Assembly: GCA_016715405.1 (NCBI GenBank)
Contig: JADKAE010000004.1
Location: 62,001-126,000 of the forward strand
Length of the DNA: 64,000 nucleotides
Reading direction: 5' to 3'
Origin: Saprospiraceae bacterium
GTDB taxonomy: Bacteria > Bacteroidota > Bacteroidia > Chitinophagales > Saprospiraceae
The translations under genes were made by a program, and so were the position numbers. The notes under the pieces were generated by a model, which was not told the origin of the DNA, searched no databases, and saw only the letters and a list, made by a program, of their open reading frames with translations. The first letter of the stretch is position 1. The number at the start of each line of letters is the position of its first letter. Below are positions 49,450 to 59,746 of the stretch, in pieces.

Positions 49450-50547
49450 CTACCACGGGCCATTCTGCTTAACCTGATAAAAGCGGTTGCCGTCAAATCG
49501 ATAGAGTCCTTGTCCGGTACCCCACCACATATTTCCTGACTTGTCCTGATACATACTTTGAACACAACAATTTAAACCGTCTGCTTCTGTAAACACGGTA
49601 AACGCTTTTGGGTTTGGTAAGGGAATGGAAGGGTCAAATCTCGTAGTACTGCCCCTGGCCGTAACCCAAATAATACCCGACTGCTCAATATATAGACCCC
49701 AAAATTCAGTTCCGCCCAATCCGTCGTTGGGGGAGTATTCCGTCAAAGTTTGTCCATCGTATTTGCAAATGCCGTTTTTCATAGTAAACCACATATTTCC
49801 AGCTTTATCCTGTGCCATGCCTCCGGCATAGTTTTCTCCTAAACCTTCCTTTTCTGCCATATTGGTAATTGTTTTTCCACTTGCCCTGAGCGTAGCCGAA
49901 GGGTCAAAGCGATAGACGCCATTGTTAGAAGAAGCAAACCAAATGTTACCACTTTTGTCTTCCATAATGCCGGCAACGTTTATGGGAGGAAGCTGTTGAA
50001 ATAATGAAAAACTTTGACCACCTATGCTATCGGCAGATGGGTCATATCGAAAAACACCGCGATGTGTGCCTACCCAAATAGTACCCGATTTGTCAACAAG
50101 GATGCCTTTTCGACTTATATCTATATGGCTCAGGCCATCTTTTTGATTATAATTTCTAAAGGTTTTTCCATCATATTTATAAACGCCCTGGTCAGTCCCA
50201 AACCAAAGATTGCCATTTTTATCTTCATTAATAGCATAAACCGTGTTATTGATAAAACCATCCGGATTGGAAAAATAGGTCAACGTTTTTCCATCATACC
50301 TCACTACGCCTTCGCCTATGGTGCCAAACCATAAATTTCCTTTCGAATCCTGAAAAATACTTCGGATATATTGACTTACTAAGGTAGTGTCAAAATCGGG
50401 GGCCACAGCAACTGCCTTAAAGTTTTTTATTACTGTTGGACCTGGTTTGGAAGTATTTGGGTCTTTAAGTGTGTTTGATTTTTCTTGTCCGTTGCAGGAA
50501 GTAAAAATTGTCAAAAAGCTGAAAAGTATTGTTTTGTATAATGCCAT
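49450..50547 (-). CDS. Lipoprotein with two-component-regulator propeller repeats
   Basis: A 365-residue protein with lipobox LTIFTSCNGQ and about seven Reg_prop units of the form DKSGNIWFGT...GVYRYDG (for example SIFQDSKGNLWFGTIGEGVV, NEDKNGNLWFGTDQGVYKYD). These form a beta-propeller as in the sensor half of hybrid kinases, but no kinase domain follows. It may bind a ligand at the cell surface. One unit contains residues encoded by a CCCTGAGCGTAGCCGAAGGG palindrome (49885-49904). Confidence 0.85.
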   Translation of the reverse strand: MALYKTILFSFLTIFTSCNGQEKSNTLKDPNTSKPGPTVIKNFKAVAVAPDFDTTLVSQYIRSIFQDSKGNLWFGTIGEGVVRYDGKTLTYFSNPDGFINNTVYAINEDKNGNLWFGTDQGVYKYDGKTFRNYNQKDGLSHIDISRKGILVDKSGTIWVGTHRGVFRYDPSADSIGGQSFSLFQQLPPINVAGIMEDKSGNIWFASSNNGVYRFDPSATLRASGKTITNMAEKEGLGENYAGGMAQDKAGNMWFTMKNGICKYDGQTLTEYSPNDGLGGTEFWGLYIEQSGIIWVTARGSTTRFDPSIPLPNPKAFTVFTEADGLNCCVQSMYQDKSGNMWWGTGQGLYRFDGNRFYQVKQNGPW

Positions 50548-50757
50548 AATTGTAATTTTTAGTGGGTTACAATTTTGATGTGTTCAATAGTTTTTATATT
50601 TCCCTGCATAACATACAACGGCTGTTGGGCGCTGGCCAAGTTACCTTTATTAAATCATTTGTCACAGCTACTTCCCTCTGTCACTGACGTGCCAGTCGTA
50701 GTCCATCTGTCACCGTAGATTGACTCATAGCACACCTTATACCGCACGCCGTCAAAT
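50548..50757. other. Non-coding stretch upstream of the propeller gene
   Basis: It holds CGTTGTATGTTATGCAGG (minus strand, near 50602-50619), which resembles the attC closing box, and GTTGGGC at 50624-50630. No gene is seen. It may be a remnant of the array on the far side of the recombinase. Confidence 0.45.
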
Positions 50758-50850
50758 TATGAGCATAACTTTTCCGGCTTTGCGGTATTATCCTTCCCGC
50801 CCGAGCTTAGGTCATGCCCAAAACTTGGCGGCGCGAAGTATAAATTCGAA
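50758..50850. repeat. Island-edge repeat, inverted copy
   Basis: This stretch matches the reverse complement of 51360-51445 over about 85 bp by eye (shared TTTTCCGGCTTTGCGG, GGTCATGCCCAAAA). On the minus strand it contains GTTATGCTC, another attC-like closing box. Confidence 0.6.
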
Positions 50851-50860
50851 GTTACTTGAG

Positions 50861-51010
50861 TCAAGCAATACGAATATTTTCTCCGCCCACTCGTGAAATG
50901 TAAACAGATACAGTAATTAAGTTGATTACTATGGCAATGAGTCCAATTATGACTCCTGTGTCCAATTTACTTTTTTGTCCTTGATGTTTTGTGTCTTCAA
51001 TTTCTTCCAT
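50861..51010 (-). CDS. Small single-pass membrane protein
   Basis: A 49-residue frame from the ATG at 51010 (MEEIEDTKHQGQKSKLDTG) with one helix VIIGLIAIVINLITVSVYI and a short tail. It is bounded on both sides by palindromic repeats, like a mini-cassette. Coding status is uncertain. Confidence 0.4.
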   Translation of the reverse strand: MEEIEDTKHQGQKSKLDTGVIIGLIAIVINLITVSVYISRVGGENIRIA

Positions 51011-51359
51011 ATCTATGGTTTAATAAGGTTTGCGCCCAACTTGTATATTAAGAATGACTTTCCCATCCCTATCACCCCACTCGGGGGGTAGATAAGGATG
51101 AAATTGTACGGTCATATACAAAGATAATCTTTTCATAAGTTCAAGTCATCAAAGGAGCTTTTGATCTTTTGAATCTGTTGAGCGCGGTACGGCCTTGTTT
51201 TTCACCGATTGCGGTCATTGATTTATACCCAACTGTCCATTTCTGGACACTTTTATGTTCAGTAGTGGACAGTCGGGGTTTTAGGTTTTTATGATAAAAA
51301 ATTGATTTTCAAATAATTAAAACATTGGCACAATTTTATCACCCTAATAAATATCGCGC
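51011..51359. other. Non-coding stretch
   Basis: It holds GCGCCCAACTTGTAT (51030-51044), which pairs with ATACAACGGCTGTTGGGCGC at 50613-50632 in part. No gene or RNA was recognised. Confidence 0.4.
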
Positions 51360-51360
51360 A

Positions 51361-51414
51361 GCTATACCTCGTGCCGCCAGATTTTGGGCATGACCTGAGC
51401 TCGGGCGCGAGGTA
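51361..51414. repeat. Island-edge repeat, right copy
   Basis: Arms TATACCTCG and CGAGGTATA enclose the core CCAGATTTTGGGCATGACC, nearly the same as at 24251-24300. It lies about 70 bp before the HlyD start and marks the return to chromosome-like genes. Confidence 0.6.
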
Positions 51415-51484
51415 TAATGCCGCAAAGCCGGAAAAATCATGCACATGATTTGACGGCGTGCGGACACAATCTGCGCAAATCGAT

Positions 51485-52735
51485 ATGGATAGAGTGATAG
51501 AAAAAAAGCGGTGGACCTGGCAGCGGATAGTGCTGGTGCTGGCGATAGTAGCGGTGGCCGGGTTTTTCCTTTTCCGGTGGATGAGCCGGCCGGCCGGCGC
51601 ACGCCTCAACGTGGATGTTGGCCGCATCATACTGGATACGGTGCACCGGGCGGCATTCAGGGAGCAGATACCCGTGACGGGTGCGGTGTTGCCCATCAGA
51701 AGTGTGGTCATTGCAGCTGTAGAGGGCGGCCGCGTAGAAGAAAAATTTGTAGAAGACGGCGCGATGGTGCGCAGCGGACAGTTGATACTGCGCCTTAGCA
51801 ACCCCGACCTTCAGCTCAGCTATCTCAACCAGGAGGCCGACATTATTAACCAGATCAGCCAGATACAGAATATGAGCCTGCTGCGCGACCAGCAGAGTCT
51901 CAACCTGCGCGAATCGGCACTGGATGTAGAATACAGGATCGACCTGCTGTCGAAGCGCCTCAAGCGCACCCGCTCGCTGGCGCGCGACGGCGTGGTGGCG
52001 CCCGTAGAACTACAGGAGATGGAAGACGAATACAATAACCTCGTACGCCGCAAAGCCCTGCTGTTGAAAACCATCGAAAAGGACAGCCTCTCGGGGCTCA
52101 TACAGGGCAGGCAGATGGACAACTCGCTCGACCTGATGCGGCGCAACCTCGATATCGCCAAGCAAAACCTGGACAATCTGCTCATCAAAGCGCCCATCGA
52201 CGGACAGCTATCGGGCTTGTCGGCCGAACTCGGCGAATCGGTGCAGGAGGGCATACAACTGGCTCAAATCGACGACCTCAGCGCGTACAAAGTGCGGGTG
52301 CGCATCGACGAGTTTTATATCTCGCGCATTTACCCAGAGCAAAAAGGCTTTTTCATTTTTGCCGGAAAAACGTACGAACTCAGAATCGCCAAAATATACC
52401 CGCAGGTAGCCAATGGCGCTTTTGAAGCCGATATGGCCTTTACCGGGCCGTTTCCCGCTGCCATCAAACGAGGGCAGACACTCTCAGTCAACCTCGAACT
52501 CAGCGCCGAGCAGGAAGCCCTGCTGATTTCGCGCAGTTCTTTTTACCAGAGCACCAACGGCAAATGGGTGTACGTGCTCAACCCCGGCGGACAAACGGCG
52601 GTAAAACGCGAGATCAGGCTGGGGCGGCAAAATCCAAGTTATTACGAGGTACTTGAAGGGCTAAATGACGGCGAGGTAGTGATCGTATCGGGGTACGAGG
52701 AATTTGGCGAAAAAGACATTTTACAAATAAAATAA
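51485..52735 (+). CDS. HlyD/MFP-family periplasmic adaptor
   Basis: A 416-residue adaptor of an ABC or efflux system from the ATG at 51485 (MDRVIEKKRWTWQRI). There is one membrane helix at residues about 15-32, a lipoyl half (VRSGQLILRLSNPDLQLSY), a long alpha-hairpin, the second lipoyl half (IKAPIDGQLSGL) and a beta-barrel domain. It bridges an inner-membrane transporter to TolC. Co-oriented with the ABC genes that follow. Confidence 0.9.
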   Translation: MDRVIEKKRWTWQRIVLVLAIVAVAGFFLFRWMSRPAGARLNVDVGRIILDTVHRAAFREQIPVTGAVLPIRSVVIAAVEGGRVEEKFVEDGAMVRSGQLILRLSNPDLQLSYLNQEADIINQISQIQNMSLLRDQQSLNLRESALDVEYRIDLLSKRLKRTRSLARDGVVAPVELQEMEDEYNNLVRRKALLLKTIEKDSLSGLIQGRQMDNSLDLMRRNLDIAKQNLDNLLIKAPIDGQLSGLSAELGESVQEGIQLAQIDDLSAYKVRVRIDEFYISRIYPEQKGFFIFAGKTYELRIAKIYPQVANGAFEADMAFTGPFPAAIKRGQTLSVNLELSAEQEALLISRSSFYQSTNGKWVYVLNPGGQTAVKREIRLGRQNPSYYEVLEGLNDGEVVIVSGYEEFGEKDILQIK

Positions 52736-52760
52736 ACAGCAACTTTTTAGGAGTTTTTTT

Positions 52761-53004
52761 TAATACTACTTTGTCACTTTAATATTTCGCATGAAACATG
52801 TGCACATATTGCGCCCCTCCGGGGCTGTAATACGCTTTGTACATGATTTTTCTACCAATATTTTCGCCCCTCTGGGGCTTTTCGGGCATCTATAAAGGCC
52901 CGGAGGGCCGAAATATTGTTAGAACCGGCAATAAAAAGATCTCAAAAGCTCCGGAGGAGCGTAATATGCGGTATGCCTGGTTTTAAAGTGACAAAGTAGT
53001 ATTA
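52761..53004. mobile_element. MITE-like element with 22-bp perfect TIRs
   Basis: A 244-bp stretch bounded by TAATACTACTTTGTCACTTT-AA and its exact complement (52761-52782 and 52983-53004). Inside are GC-rich hairpins (GCCCCTCCGGGGC, GGCCCTCCGGGCC types). No coding frame. It could be a non-autonomous transposon or a nested repeat. Confidence 0.55.
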
Positions 53005-53105
53005 ACGCAAAGGTCGCAATGAGAAGCGCAAAGGTCGCTATTTTTTGATCGTCATATCAGCCATATTGCGCGCTTTGCGAAGCCTTTGCGAACCTTGCGT
53101 TTAAA
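53005..53105. repeat. GCGCAAAGGTCGC inverted repeat
   Basis: Units CGCAAAGGTCGC (two on the left) face GCGCTTTGCGAAGCCTTTGCG on the right. It lies directly before the ABC ATPase gene. Confidence 0.65.
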
Positions 53106-53129
53106 CATTCACAATAAACCATACAAGCC

Positions 53130-53816
<687 letters not shown>

Positions 53817-53839
53817 CAGAAAAAAGAAATCACCCGACT

Positions 53840-56299
53840 ATGTTTCAGAATTATATCAAAATTGCGATTCGCAATCTGCAGAAAAACAAAGCGTACAGCT
53901 TCATCAACATTGCCGGACTTGCCATCGGCATCGCGTGTTGTTTGTTGATCATGTTGTTTGTAGCCCACGAATTGAGCTACGATCGTTGGAATCCCCAGGC
54001 AGACCGCATTGTGAGGACGTATGCCGACATCAACTTCGGCGGCAACCAGTTTAGGCTGGCCGTGACGGGTGTGCCCATCGGCCCCGAGACGCAACGCGAA
54101 CTGCCCGACGTACAAAGCTTTTGCCGGTTTAGGGATTACGGCAGCCACCTGGTGAGGAAGGAAGGCGAGGGTACCCAAAATTTTCGCGAAGAAGAAGTGC
54201 TCTATGTCGACAGCACCTTTTTTGAGGTATTCCCCCTGGCAATGGCGAGCGGCGAAGCGCGCACCTGCCTCACCCAGCCCAACAGCATAGTCCTCTCGCG
54301 CAGCAAAGCCGAAAAACACTTCGGTTCGGCGCAGGCGGCCATGGGACAAAACCTCATCGTCGAAAACGAATCTACCTGGAAAGTGACCGGCGTTTTTGAA
54401 GATATGCCCGCCAATTCGCATTTTCAGGCGCACCTGCTGATGTCGCTCAACGGCAACAAGGAGATCCTGGAGTCGCCGCCGCTGTGGGCGGTGAGCAACA
54501 ATTTCCACACCTATCTTTTGCTCAAAGAAGGCACGTCGTTTGACACATTCAATGAAAAATTCAACAACCTTTCCCGCCAGAAAATCGGTCAAACGGCGGC
54601 ACAACTGCTGGGGCTCAGCCTGGAGCAATTAGAAGCTACCGGCCAGTATGCCCGCATCGGCCTCCAGCGCCTCACGGATATTCACCTGCGGTCGGACCTG
54701 GGGGTTGAACTGGGCCCCAACGGCGATATCCAATACGTGTGGATCTTTAGTGCTATCGCCCTATTTGTCCTGCTCATTGCCTGCATCAACTTTATGAACC
54801 TGGCCACGGCGCGTTCGGCGCATCGCGCCAAAGAGATCGGTGTGCGCAAAGTGCTGGGAAGCACGCGCGGCGCGCTCATCGGCCAATTTATGAGCGAAAC
54901 CCTGTTTATGGCCTTCCTGTCCTTGATATTGGCCCTCGCTTTGGCCTCGGCGGTAATGCCCTGGTTTAACGAACTCACCGGGCGGGCTATTCAGATACCG
55001 TGGGCGAGCCCCGTATTTTGGGGACTGCTGGCTTGCGGTGTGCTCATTACCGGCTTCCTGGCCGGCAGCTATCCTTCCTTTTTCCTCTCCGGCTTTGAGA
55101 CCATCAAAGTCTTAAAAGGGCAATTGGGCAGGAAAGCCAAACACGGCAGCCTGCGCAGCGCGCTCGTCGTGTTTCAATTTGCTACCGCAATCGTGCTTAT
55201 CATTTGCACCACGGTGGTTTACAACCAATTGAATTACATTCAAAATAAAAAATTGGGCTTCCAGAAAGACCAGTTGATCATCCTTGACGACGCGTATGCC
55301 CTGGGCGACGGTATCTTGGCATTCAAACAGGAGATGCTCAAACACCCCGGCGTGGAAAGCGCTACAATCAGTTCTTTCCTGCCTGTACCTTCGAGCCACA
55401 ACAATACAACCTATACCTCTTCCAGGGAATTCCGCCAGGATAACTCCGTCAATATGGATACCTGGGACGTCGACCACGATTATTTCAAAACCCTGGGGCT
55501 GGAATTGAAAGAAGGCCGTCTTTTTGATAAAAACAGACCGGCCGATAGTCTGGCAGTTATAATCAATGAAACCGCGCTAAAAAATTTCGGTTTTACAGAG
55601 AACCCCATTGGAAAAAAAATCTACTACTTAGAAAACGCGCCTACTGCCGATACCAAGCCAGGAGATTTTATAGAGTTTACGGTCATAGGTGTTGTAAAAA
55701 ACTTCCACTACGAAAGCCTGCGAACCAATATCAACTCACTTGGCATATTTTTGGATGATTCGCGGGGGCTGATCACTGTGCGGTACAAAGCCGGCGAAAG
55801 CAAAAGCGTCATTGCCGCCCTTGAAAAGCAATGGAAGGCTATGGCGCCCACGCAGCCTTTTTCCTATCGTTTCCTCGACGAGGCCTTCAGCCGCATGTAC
55901 CAAACCGAGCAGCGCCTGGGGCAAATCGCGCTGATATTTGCTTCTTTGGCCATCTTCGTCTCCTGTCTGGGTTTATTCGGCCTGGCCAGCTTCATGGCCG
56001 AGCAGCGCACCAAAGAGATCGGCATCCGGAAGGTGTTGGGTGCGACTACCGCGGGCATCGTAGGTTTGTTGTCGAAAGACTTCCTCCTGCTGGTGGGTTT
56101 TGCGCTGCTTCTCGCCACGCCGCTGGCCTGGTGGGGCATGCACAAGTGGTTGCAGGACTTTGTCTACCGCATAGACATATCGGCATGGGTATTCGTGATG
56201 GCGGGGTTGGCGGCCATAGCCATCGCGTTTATCACGGTGGGTTTTCAGAGCATCCGCGCGGCGCTGGCCAATCCGGTGAATAGTTTGCGCAGTGAATAG
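53840..56299 (+). CDS. MacB/FtsX-like ABC transporter permease
   Basis: An 819-residue permease with two FtsX domains: an N-terminal helix (FINIAGLAIGIACCLLIMLF), a periplasmic MacB_PCD region, a three-helix core near residues 300-425 with RAKEIGVRKVLGSTRGALI, a second periplasmic region, and the C-terminal helices with RTKEIGIRKVLGATTAGIV. This duplicated layout is typical of Bacteroidota. Probable role is export of peptides or lipoprotein-type substrates with the HlyD adaptor. Confidence 0.94.
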   Translation: MFQNYIKIAIRNLQKNKAYSFINIAGLAIGIACCLLIMLFVAHELSYDRWNPQADRIVRTYADINFGGNQFRLAVTGVPIGPETQRELPDVQSFCRFRDYGSHLVRKEGEGTQNFREEEVLYVDSTFFEVFPLAMASGEARTCLTQPNSIVLSRSKAEKHFGSAQAAMGQNLIVENESTWKVTGVFEDMPANSHFQAHLLMSLNGNKEILESPPLWAVSNNFHTYLLLKEGTSFDTFNEKFNNLSRQKIGQTAAQLLGLSLEQLEATGQYARIGLQRLTDIHLRSDLGVELGPNGDIQYVWIFSAIALFVLLIACINFMNLATARSAHRAKEIGVRKVLGSTRGALIGQFMSETLFMAFLSLILALALASAVMPWFNELTGRAIQIPWASPVFWGLLACGVLITGFLAGSYPSFFLSGFETIKVLKGQLGRKAKHGSLRSALVVFQFATAIVLIICTTVVYNQLNYIQNKKLGFQKDQLIILDDAYALGDGILAFKQEMLKHPGVESATISSFLPVPSSHNNTTYTSSREFRQDNSVNMDTWDVDHDYFKTLGLELKEGRLFDKNRPADSLAVIINETALKNFGFTENPIGKKIYYLENAPTADTKPGDFIEFTVIGVVKNFHYESLRTNINSLGIFLDDSRGLITVRYKAGESKSVIAALEKQWKAMAPTQPFSYRFLDEAFSRMYQTEQRLGQIALIFASLAIFVSCLGLFGLASFMAEQRTKEIGIRKVLGATTAGIVGLLSKDFLLLVGFALLLATPLAWWGMHKWLQDFVYRIDISAWVFVMAGLAAIAIAFITVGFQSIRAALANPVNSLRSE

Positions 56300-56308
56300 G
56301 GCGGGGCG

Positions 56309-56401
56309 TTATTCGTTTTGCTTATAGCGCCACCAGGCCATTCCGGCAAGGACTAAAATCGCTAAGCCGCTTGCTAGCAACAGGAGCAGGTAGAAAGTCA
56401 T
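56309..56401 (-). CDS. Tiny membrane protein, coupled to the upstream gene
   Basis: A 30-residue frame, MTFYLLLLLASGLAILVLAG then MAWWRYKQNE. Its ATG overlaps the upstream stop as ATGA. One hydrophobic helix and a basic end. The tight coupling supports expression. Confidence 0.5.
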   Translation of the reverse strand: MTFYLLLLLASGLAILVLAGMAWWRYKQNE

Positions 56402-56856
56402 ATCTGTCCTGTATTGGAGCGTATACCCTCCAGCGTTAAATACGGCCGGTGATTATGGCTCAATTCGTAAATTTTTATGGTACCAAGGCGGTTCAGCTGC
56501 GCCATATCGCTTTTTTTGGCGGCAATAGTAATCAAATCGCCGACTTTGCCCATTTGTAGCGATTCATCGACAAGCGTCGCCTTCAGGGCAAATGATGTCA
56601 GCACAAACGAGACCTGTGGGTAGCCCTCCAATTCAAAATAAATGATGCTTAGCGATTGCTTGCCATCTTTTGTCGTGAATTCTGAAATCGGTGGTTCCGT
56701 GAGTTGGGCGCTGATCTGCATAAGATCGCCGGCCGCAATCGGCTTTTTGTCGCGGAGGTTGGTCACATACCATAATCCTGCAATGATCAGCGTCAGGAGG
56801 ATAGCATATATTATCAATAGTTGTTTGTTATAATGCCGCAGATAACTTCTTTTCAT
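56398..56856 (-). CDS. Hypothetical membrane-anchored protein
   Basis: A 152-residue protein with a basic N-terminus, one helix (LLIIYAILLTLIIAGLWYV, residues about 13-31) and a beta-rich soluble part (GDLMQISAQLTEPP, ELEGYPQVSFVLTSFALKA). It may be OB-like or a periplasmic domain. Middle gene of a three-gene membrane operon. Confidence 0.65.
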   Translation of the reverse strand: MKRSYLRHYNKQLLIIYAILLTLIIAGLWYVTNLRDKKPIAAGDLMQISAQLTEPPISEFTTKDGKQSLSIIYFELEGYPQVSFVLTSFALKATLVDESLQMGKVGDLITIAAKKSDMAQLNRLGTIKIYELSHNHRPYLTLEGIRSNTGQI

Positions 56857-56892
56857 GGTAATATCTTGGCACTCCAGCCGTCAGCTCTGCTT

Positions 56893-57313
56893 TCAATAGG
56901 GGATAATGGTGTAATTGTGCGCAAACAACTTAAATTCCTGACCGCTTTTAATTCAAGCAACAATATTTCAATTCGATGTCTGGATTGATACCTTTCATGA
57001 ACCGCATAACCCACTATATCGCTACGCGCAAATTCATTATATGTAGAAACCGTATTCAAGCTAACCCGATTCTTCCTATATAAATCCTGTAGCCGGATTT
57101 TATCGTTACCCACAAAAGGGGTAGGATTAGGCTAAAATATATTAATAGAAATGTGAATACGACAAGACCTTTATCATTTTCTGTCTCTAAAAGTAAATAC
57201 CCCGTACCCATCGCAAATCCGGCCAATAGCATGATAGACATTATGGTGATGCCGGCCCAATAAGAAAAAGAAAATGCAGATTTTAATGCGCGCGAATAAG
57301 AATTGGTGTTCAT
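56893..57313 (-). CDS. Hypothetical two-helix membrane protein, frameshifted
   Basis: About 140 residues after repair of indels near 57100 and 56938, ending FKLFAHNYTIIPY at 56893. Two helices (YWAGITIMSIMLLAGFAMG and VVFTFLLIYFSLILPLL) are followed by a soluble tail LQDLYRKNRVSLNTVSTYNE. First gene of the operon with 56398-56856 and 56309-56401. Confidence 0.6.
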
Positions 57314-57404
57314 TTGATAAATTTATGAATATATACCAGACCGGCGGATTGATTACTTTTATTGAGTAAAAATATGTTGTCCCGGCTAAGGCAAAACCCT
57401 ATCT

Positions 57405-57896
57405 TTGAAAGCGATTCCAAACAGCGGTCAATTGGACAAACCCAAATACATCAGCAAACAGCAGGCACTGCTCAAGATGCAGCGCTACTGCGCTTATCAG
57501 GAGCGGTCGCACTACGAAACGCGGAGCAAACTGCTCAGCCTGGGCATCTACGGCGAAGACCTGGAGCAAGTGATGACCGAACTGGTAGAAAGCAATTTCC
57601 TCAACGAGGAGCGTTTTGCCCGGTCGTTTGCACGCGGCAAATTCAACATGAAAAAATGGGGCCGGGTGCGCATCACGCAAGAGTTGAAGCGCCGGCAAAT
57701 ATCGGCCTGGTGCATCCGCAAGGCCATGGAAGAGATCGACCCCGGCGAATATGCCGACGCGCTAAAAGCGATATTGCATAAAAAAGCTGCCGAATACGCC
57801 GCTAATCCTCCTTATGAGCGAAGGGCCAAACTCATACGCTACGGCTTGCAAAAAGGCTACGAAAACGAATTGATCCAGGAATTACTACCGGAATAA
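57405..57896 (+). CDS. recX: RecX regulatory protein
   Basis: About 163 residues from a TTG at 57405, or fewer if a later start is used. RecX features: ISKQQALLKMQRYCAYQERS, YGEDLEQVMTELVESNFLNE, RFARSFARGKFNMKKWGRVR (family-typical FAR.FVRGKF.. pattern), IRKAMEEIDPGEY. It modulates RecA filaments. No recA nearby. Confidence 0.88.
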   Translation: MKAIPNSGQLDKPKYISKQQALLKMQRYCAYQERSHYETRSKLLSLGIYGEDLEQVMTELVESNFLNEERFARSFARGKFNMKKWGRVRITQELKRRQISAWCIRKAMEEIDPGEYADALKAILHKKAAEYAANPPYERRAKLIRYGLQKGYENELIQELLPE

Positions 57897-57992
57897 AGAC
57901 GTCAGGGAACTGACTTTTTCGCATTATTTGGTTGCAATGCAATATTATTGCCTATAAATTGCGTGGAGGAATCAGATATAAATAAAAAGAGC

Positions 57993-58210
57993 ATGAAAAA
58001 ACGCAAACACACGCTGGATTATTTTGAACAAACAGCCCTAACCAAAAAAACAACAAAAGGCGGTAAAAAGGGGGTTATAAGCTGCCCGCCGGCGAGCCTA
58101 CCTTGTCTACCCGCTGGGGTGAAATAGATATTCGCCTGCGAAGCGAACATGAGGTGGTACTTAGCAAAGCCAACACAATCACCCATTTGTCATCGCCTTT
58201 ATGTGACTAA
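57993..58210 (+). CDS. Hypothetical small basic protein, frameshifted
   Basis: About 72 residues when one G-run indel near 58073 is repaired: MKKRKHTLDYFEQTALTKKT then YKLPAGEPTLSTRWGEIDIR, ending at 58210. Lys-rich start; no known domain. The stop overlaps the convergent gene's 3' end by 4 bp. Confidence 0.45.
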
Positions 58211-59745
58211 GTGCTTGTCTTGTCGATATATTTTTCTTTCACCAGTTGGGCAAAAGAACGCCCTTCGAGGTGACTGTCGAGCCATGCTTCAAAATCGAAC
58301 ATTTGCAGCATGGCTTTTTCTTTGGGTTTTTGCAGCAATTGCTCGAAATCCGTTTTTAATGCCAACAGCGCCTTGCGCGTATCCTTTTTATCTACCGATT
58401 TGCCTGCCTGTCTGATAAAATGGATCAGTTTGACCTCAAATTCGAGCAATCCCTCTTGCCTGTTCAAATACCGGTATGTGGAGCGCAAAAGCGATTCGAG
58501 TAGCAGGTGGTTGCCCATTTCGTAGTGGATAATGAGGTTGAGCACCCGTGAGAGGCTTTGCAGGTCTTGCCGCTCGATGCTACGCGGCAGGTTAAGCCAT
58601 TTGTTGAGGTAGTCGAGGGCGCGGTTATAATTGCCTGCCCCAAAAAAGATATAGAAGTATTGAAAATAAAAGCTGCTGCGCTCGAAAAGATCCTTGTCGA
58701 GTTGTTCCATCTCGCACAAGTGGTCTTCCACTACGCGCAATCCCTCGTCAAAATCGCCGGTTTCGATGCACAACCTAAACTTATGGGTGTAATATTGGCG
58801 GTGAATTTTGAGCTTGTCGTCGAGGGTGATGGGGATGATGCGACGTAGTTTTTCCAGGCATTCATTGACTTCCCGGTAGCGCCCCAGAAAGCCGCAGCTT
58901 ACGGCGTAGTTGCTAAGGGCAGAAATGTATTCCGATAAGTCTTCGCGCAGAAAATGCGGTTTGGCCTCCATGAGCCCGATAAGTTCGCCCCCCAGGCGGT
59001 AGAAATTTTGGTAATCTTTGGCAGAATAGCTCAGTACGGTTTTAATGCGGTAATAAAAAATGCGGGCCTGATGGGTGAGCGCCTGATCGGGGCCGGTCAA
59101 TAGCGGGTGTGAAGATACTTCTTGCAGTACTTCATCCTGGCTTCCTGCGCGTTGGGCGTTTTTCCGCACGGCCACCCATACGCGGTAAAACAGGGTTTGG
59201 TAGTCGGTGAAGTTGCGCATAAGGTCAAGACATTCGGCTTCCCTGGCAGCGATCAGATCCAGATGGCGGTCGAGATACGCAATATCAGCCCTTGCATAAG
59301 CTATTTGCTTGTGCCAATGCAGCGCCTCCAACTGGGCATCCAGCTTTTCGTAGGTTTCTGCCAGCTTTTCCGCCTTTTGGAGCACTTTGAAGCAGTCGTC
59401 GAATAAAGCGCGTTTGTAAAGCGACTTCACGCCCAGCAGTAAGTTGCGCAAGCGGTTGTCAACGGCTTGCTTTTCATCGTAAGATTGCAGGCTTCTCACC
59501 ACCATGTCGTAGAGGTAGGCCTTGAGTTCTGAATACTTGCGGCTTTGAATCGGTTCTCCCTGGTATACATGCCGGCAAAGGGCTTCATCGTCAAAAGCCG
59601 GCTGGGCGTCGATGGCGTCAAACAGGCGCAGGTATTTGTTGTCTTTGTCGTTGTCGGTGTGGACAAATATCTTGAAGTATCGCTTCTCGGACCCCGATAG
59701 CGATTTGATGAGATGGTACAAGCGGTCGGAAGGCGTTTTGGGCAT
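58207..59745 (-). CDS. Hypothetical all-helical protein (TPR-like)
   Basis: A 512-residue protein from the ATG at 59745 (MPKTPSDRLYHLIKSLSGSE); a longer frame runs into the heptamer repeat and is not used. It is helical throughout, with paired-helix units such as CFKVLQKAEKLAETYEKLDAQ and NRALDYLNKWLNLP, like tetratricopeptide scaffolds. No signal peptide. Function unknown. Confidence 0.72.
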   Translation of the reverse strand: MPKTPSDRLYHLIKSLSGSEKRYFKIFVHTDNDKDNKYLRLFDAIDAQPAFDDEALCRHVYQGEPIQSRKYSELKAYLYDMVVRSLQSYDEKQAVDNRLRNLLLGVKSLYKRALFDDCFKVLQKAEKLAETYEKLDAQLEALHWHKQIAYARADIAYLDRHLDLIAAREAECLDLMRNFTDYQTLFYRVWVAVRKNAQRAGSQDEVLQEVSSHPLLTGPDQALTHQARIFYYRIKTVLSYSAKDYQNFYRLGGELIGLMEAKPHFLREDLSEYISALSNYAVSCGFLGRYREVNECLEKLRRIIPITLDDKLKIHRQYYTHKFRLCIETGDFDEGLRVVEDHLCEMEQLDKDLFERSSFYFQYFYIFFGAGNYNRALDYLNKWLNLPRSIERQDLQSLSRVLNLIIHYEMGNHLLLESLLRSTYRYLNRQEGLLEFEVKLIHFIRQAGKSVDKKDTRKALLALKTDFEQLLQKPKEKAMLQMFDFEAWLDSHLEGRSFAQLVKEKYIDKTST

Positions 59746-59746
59746 A

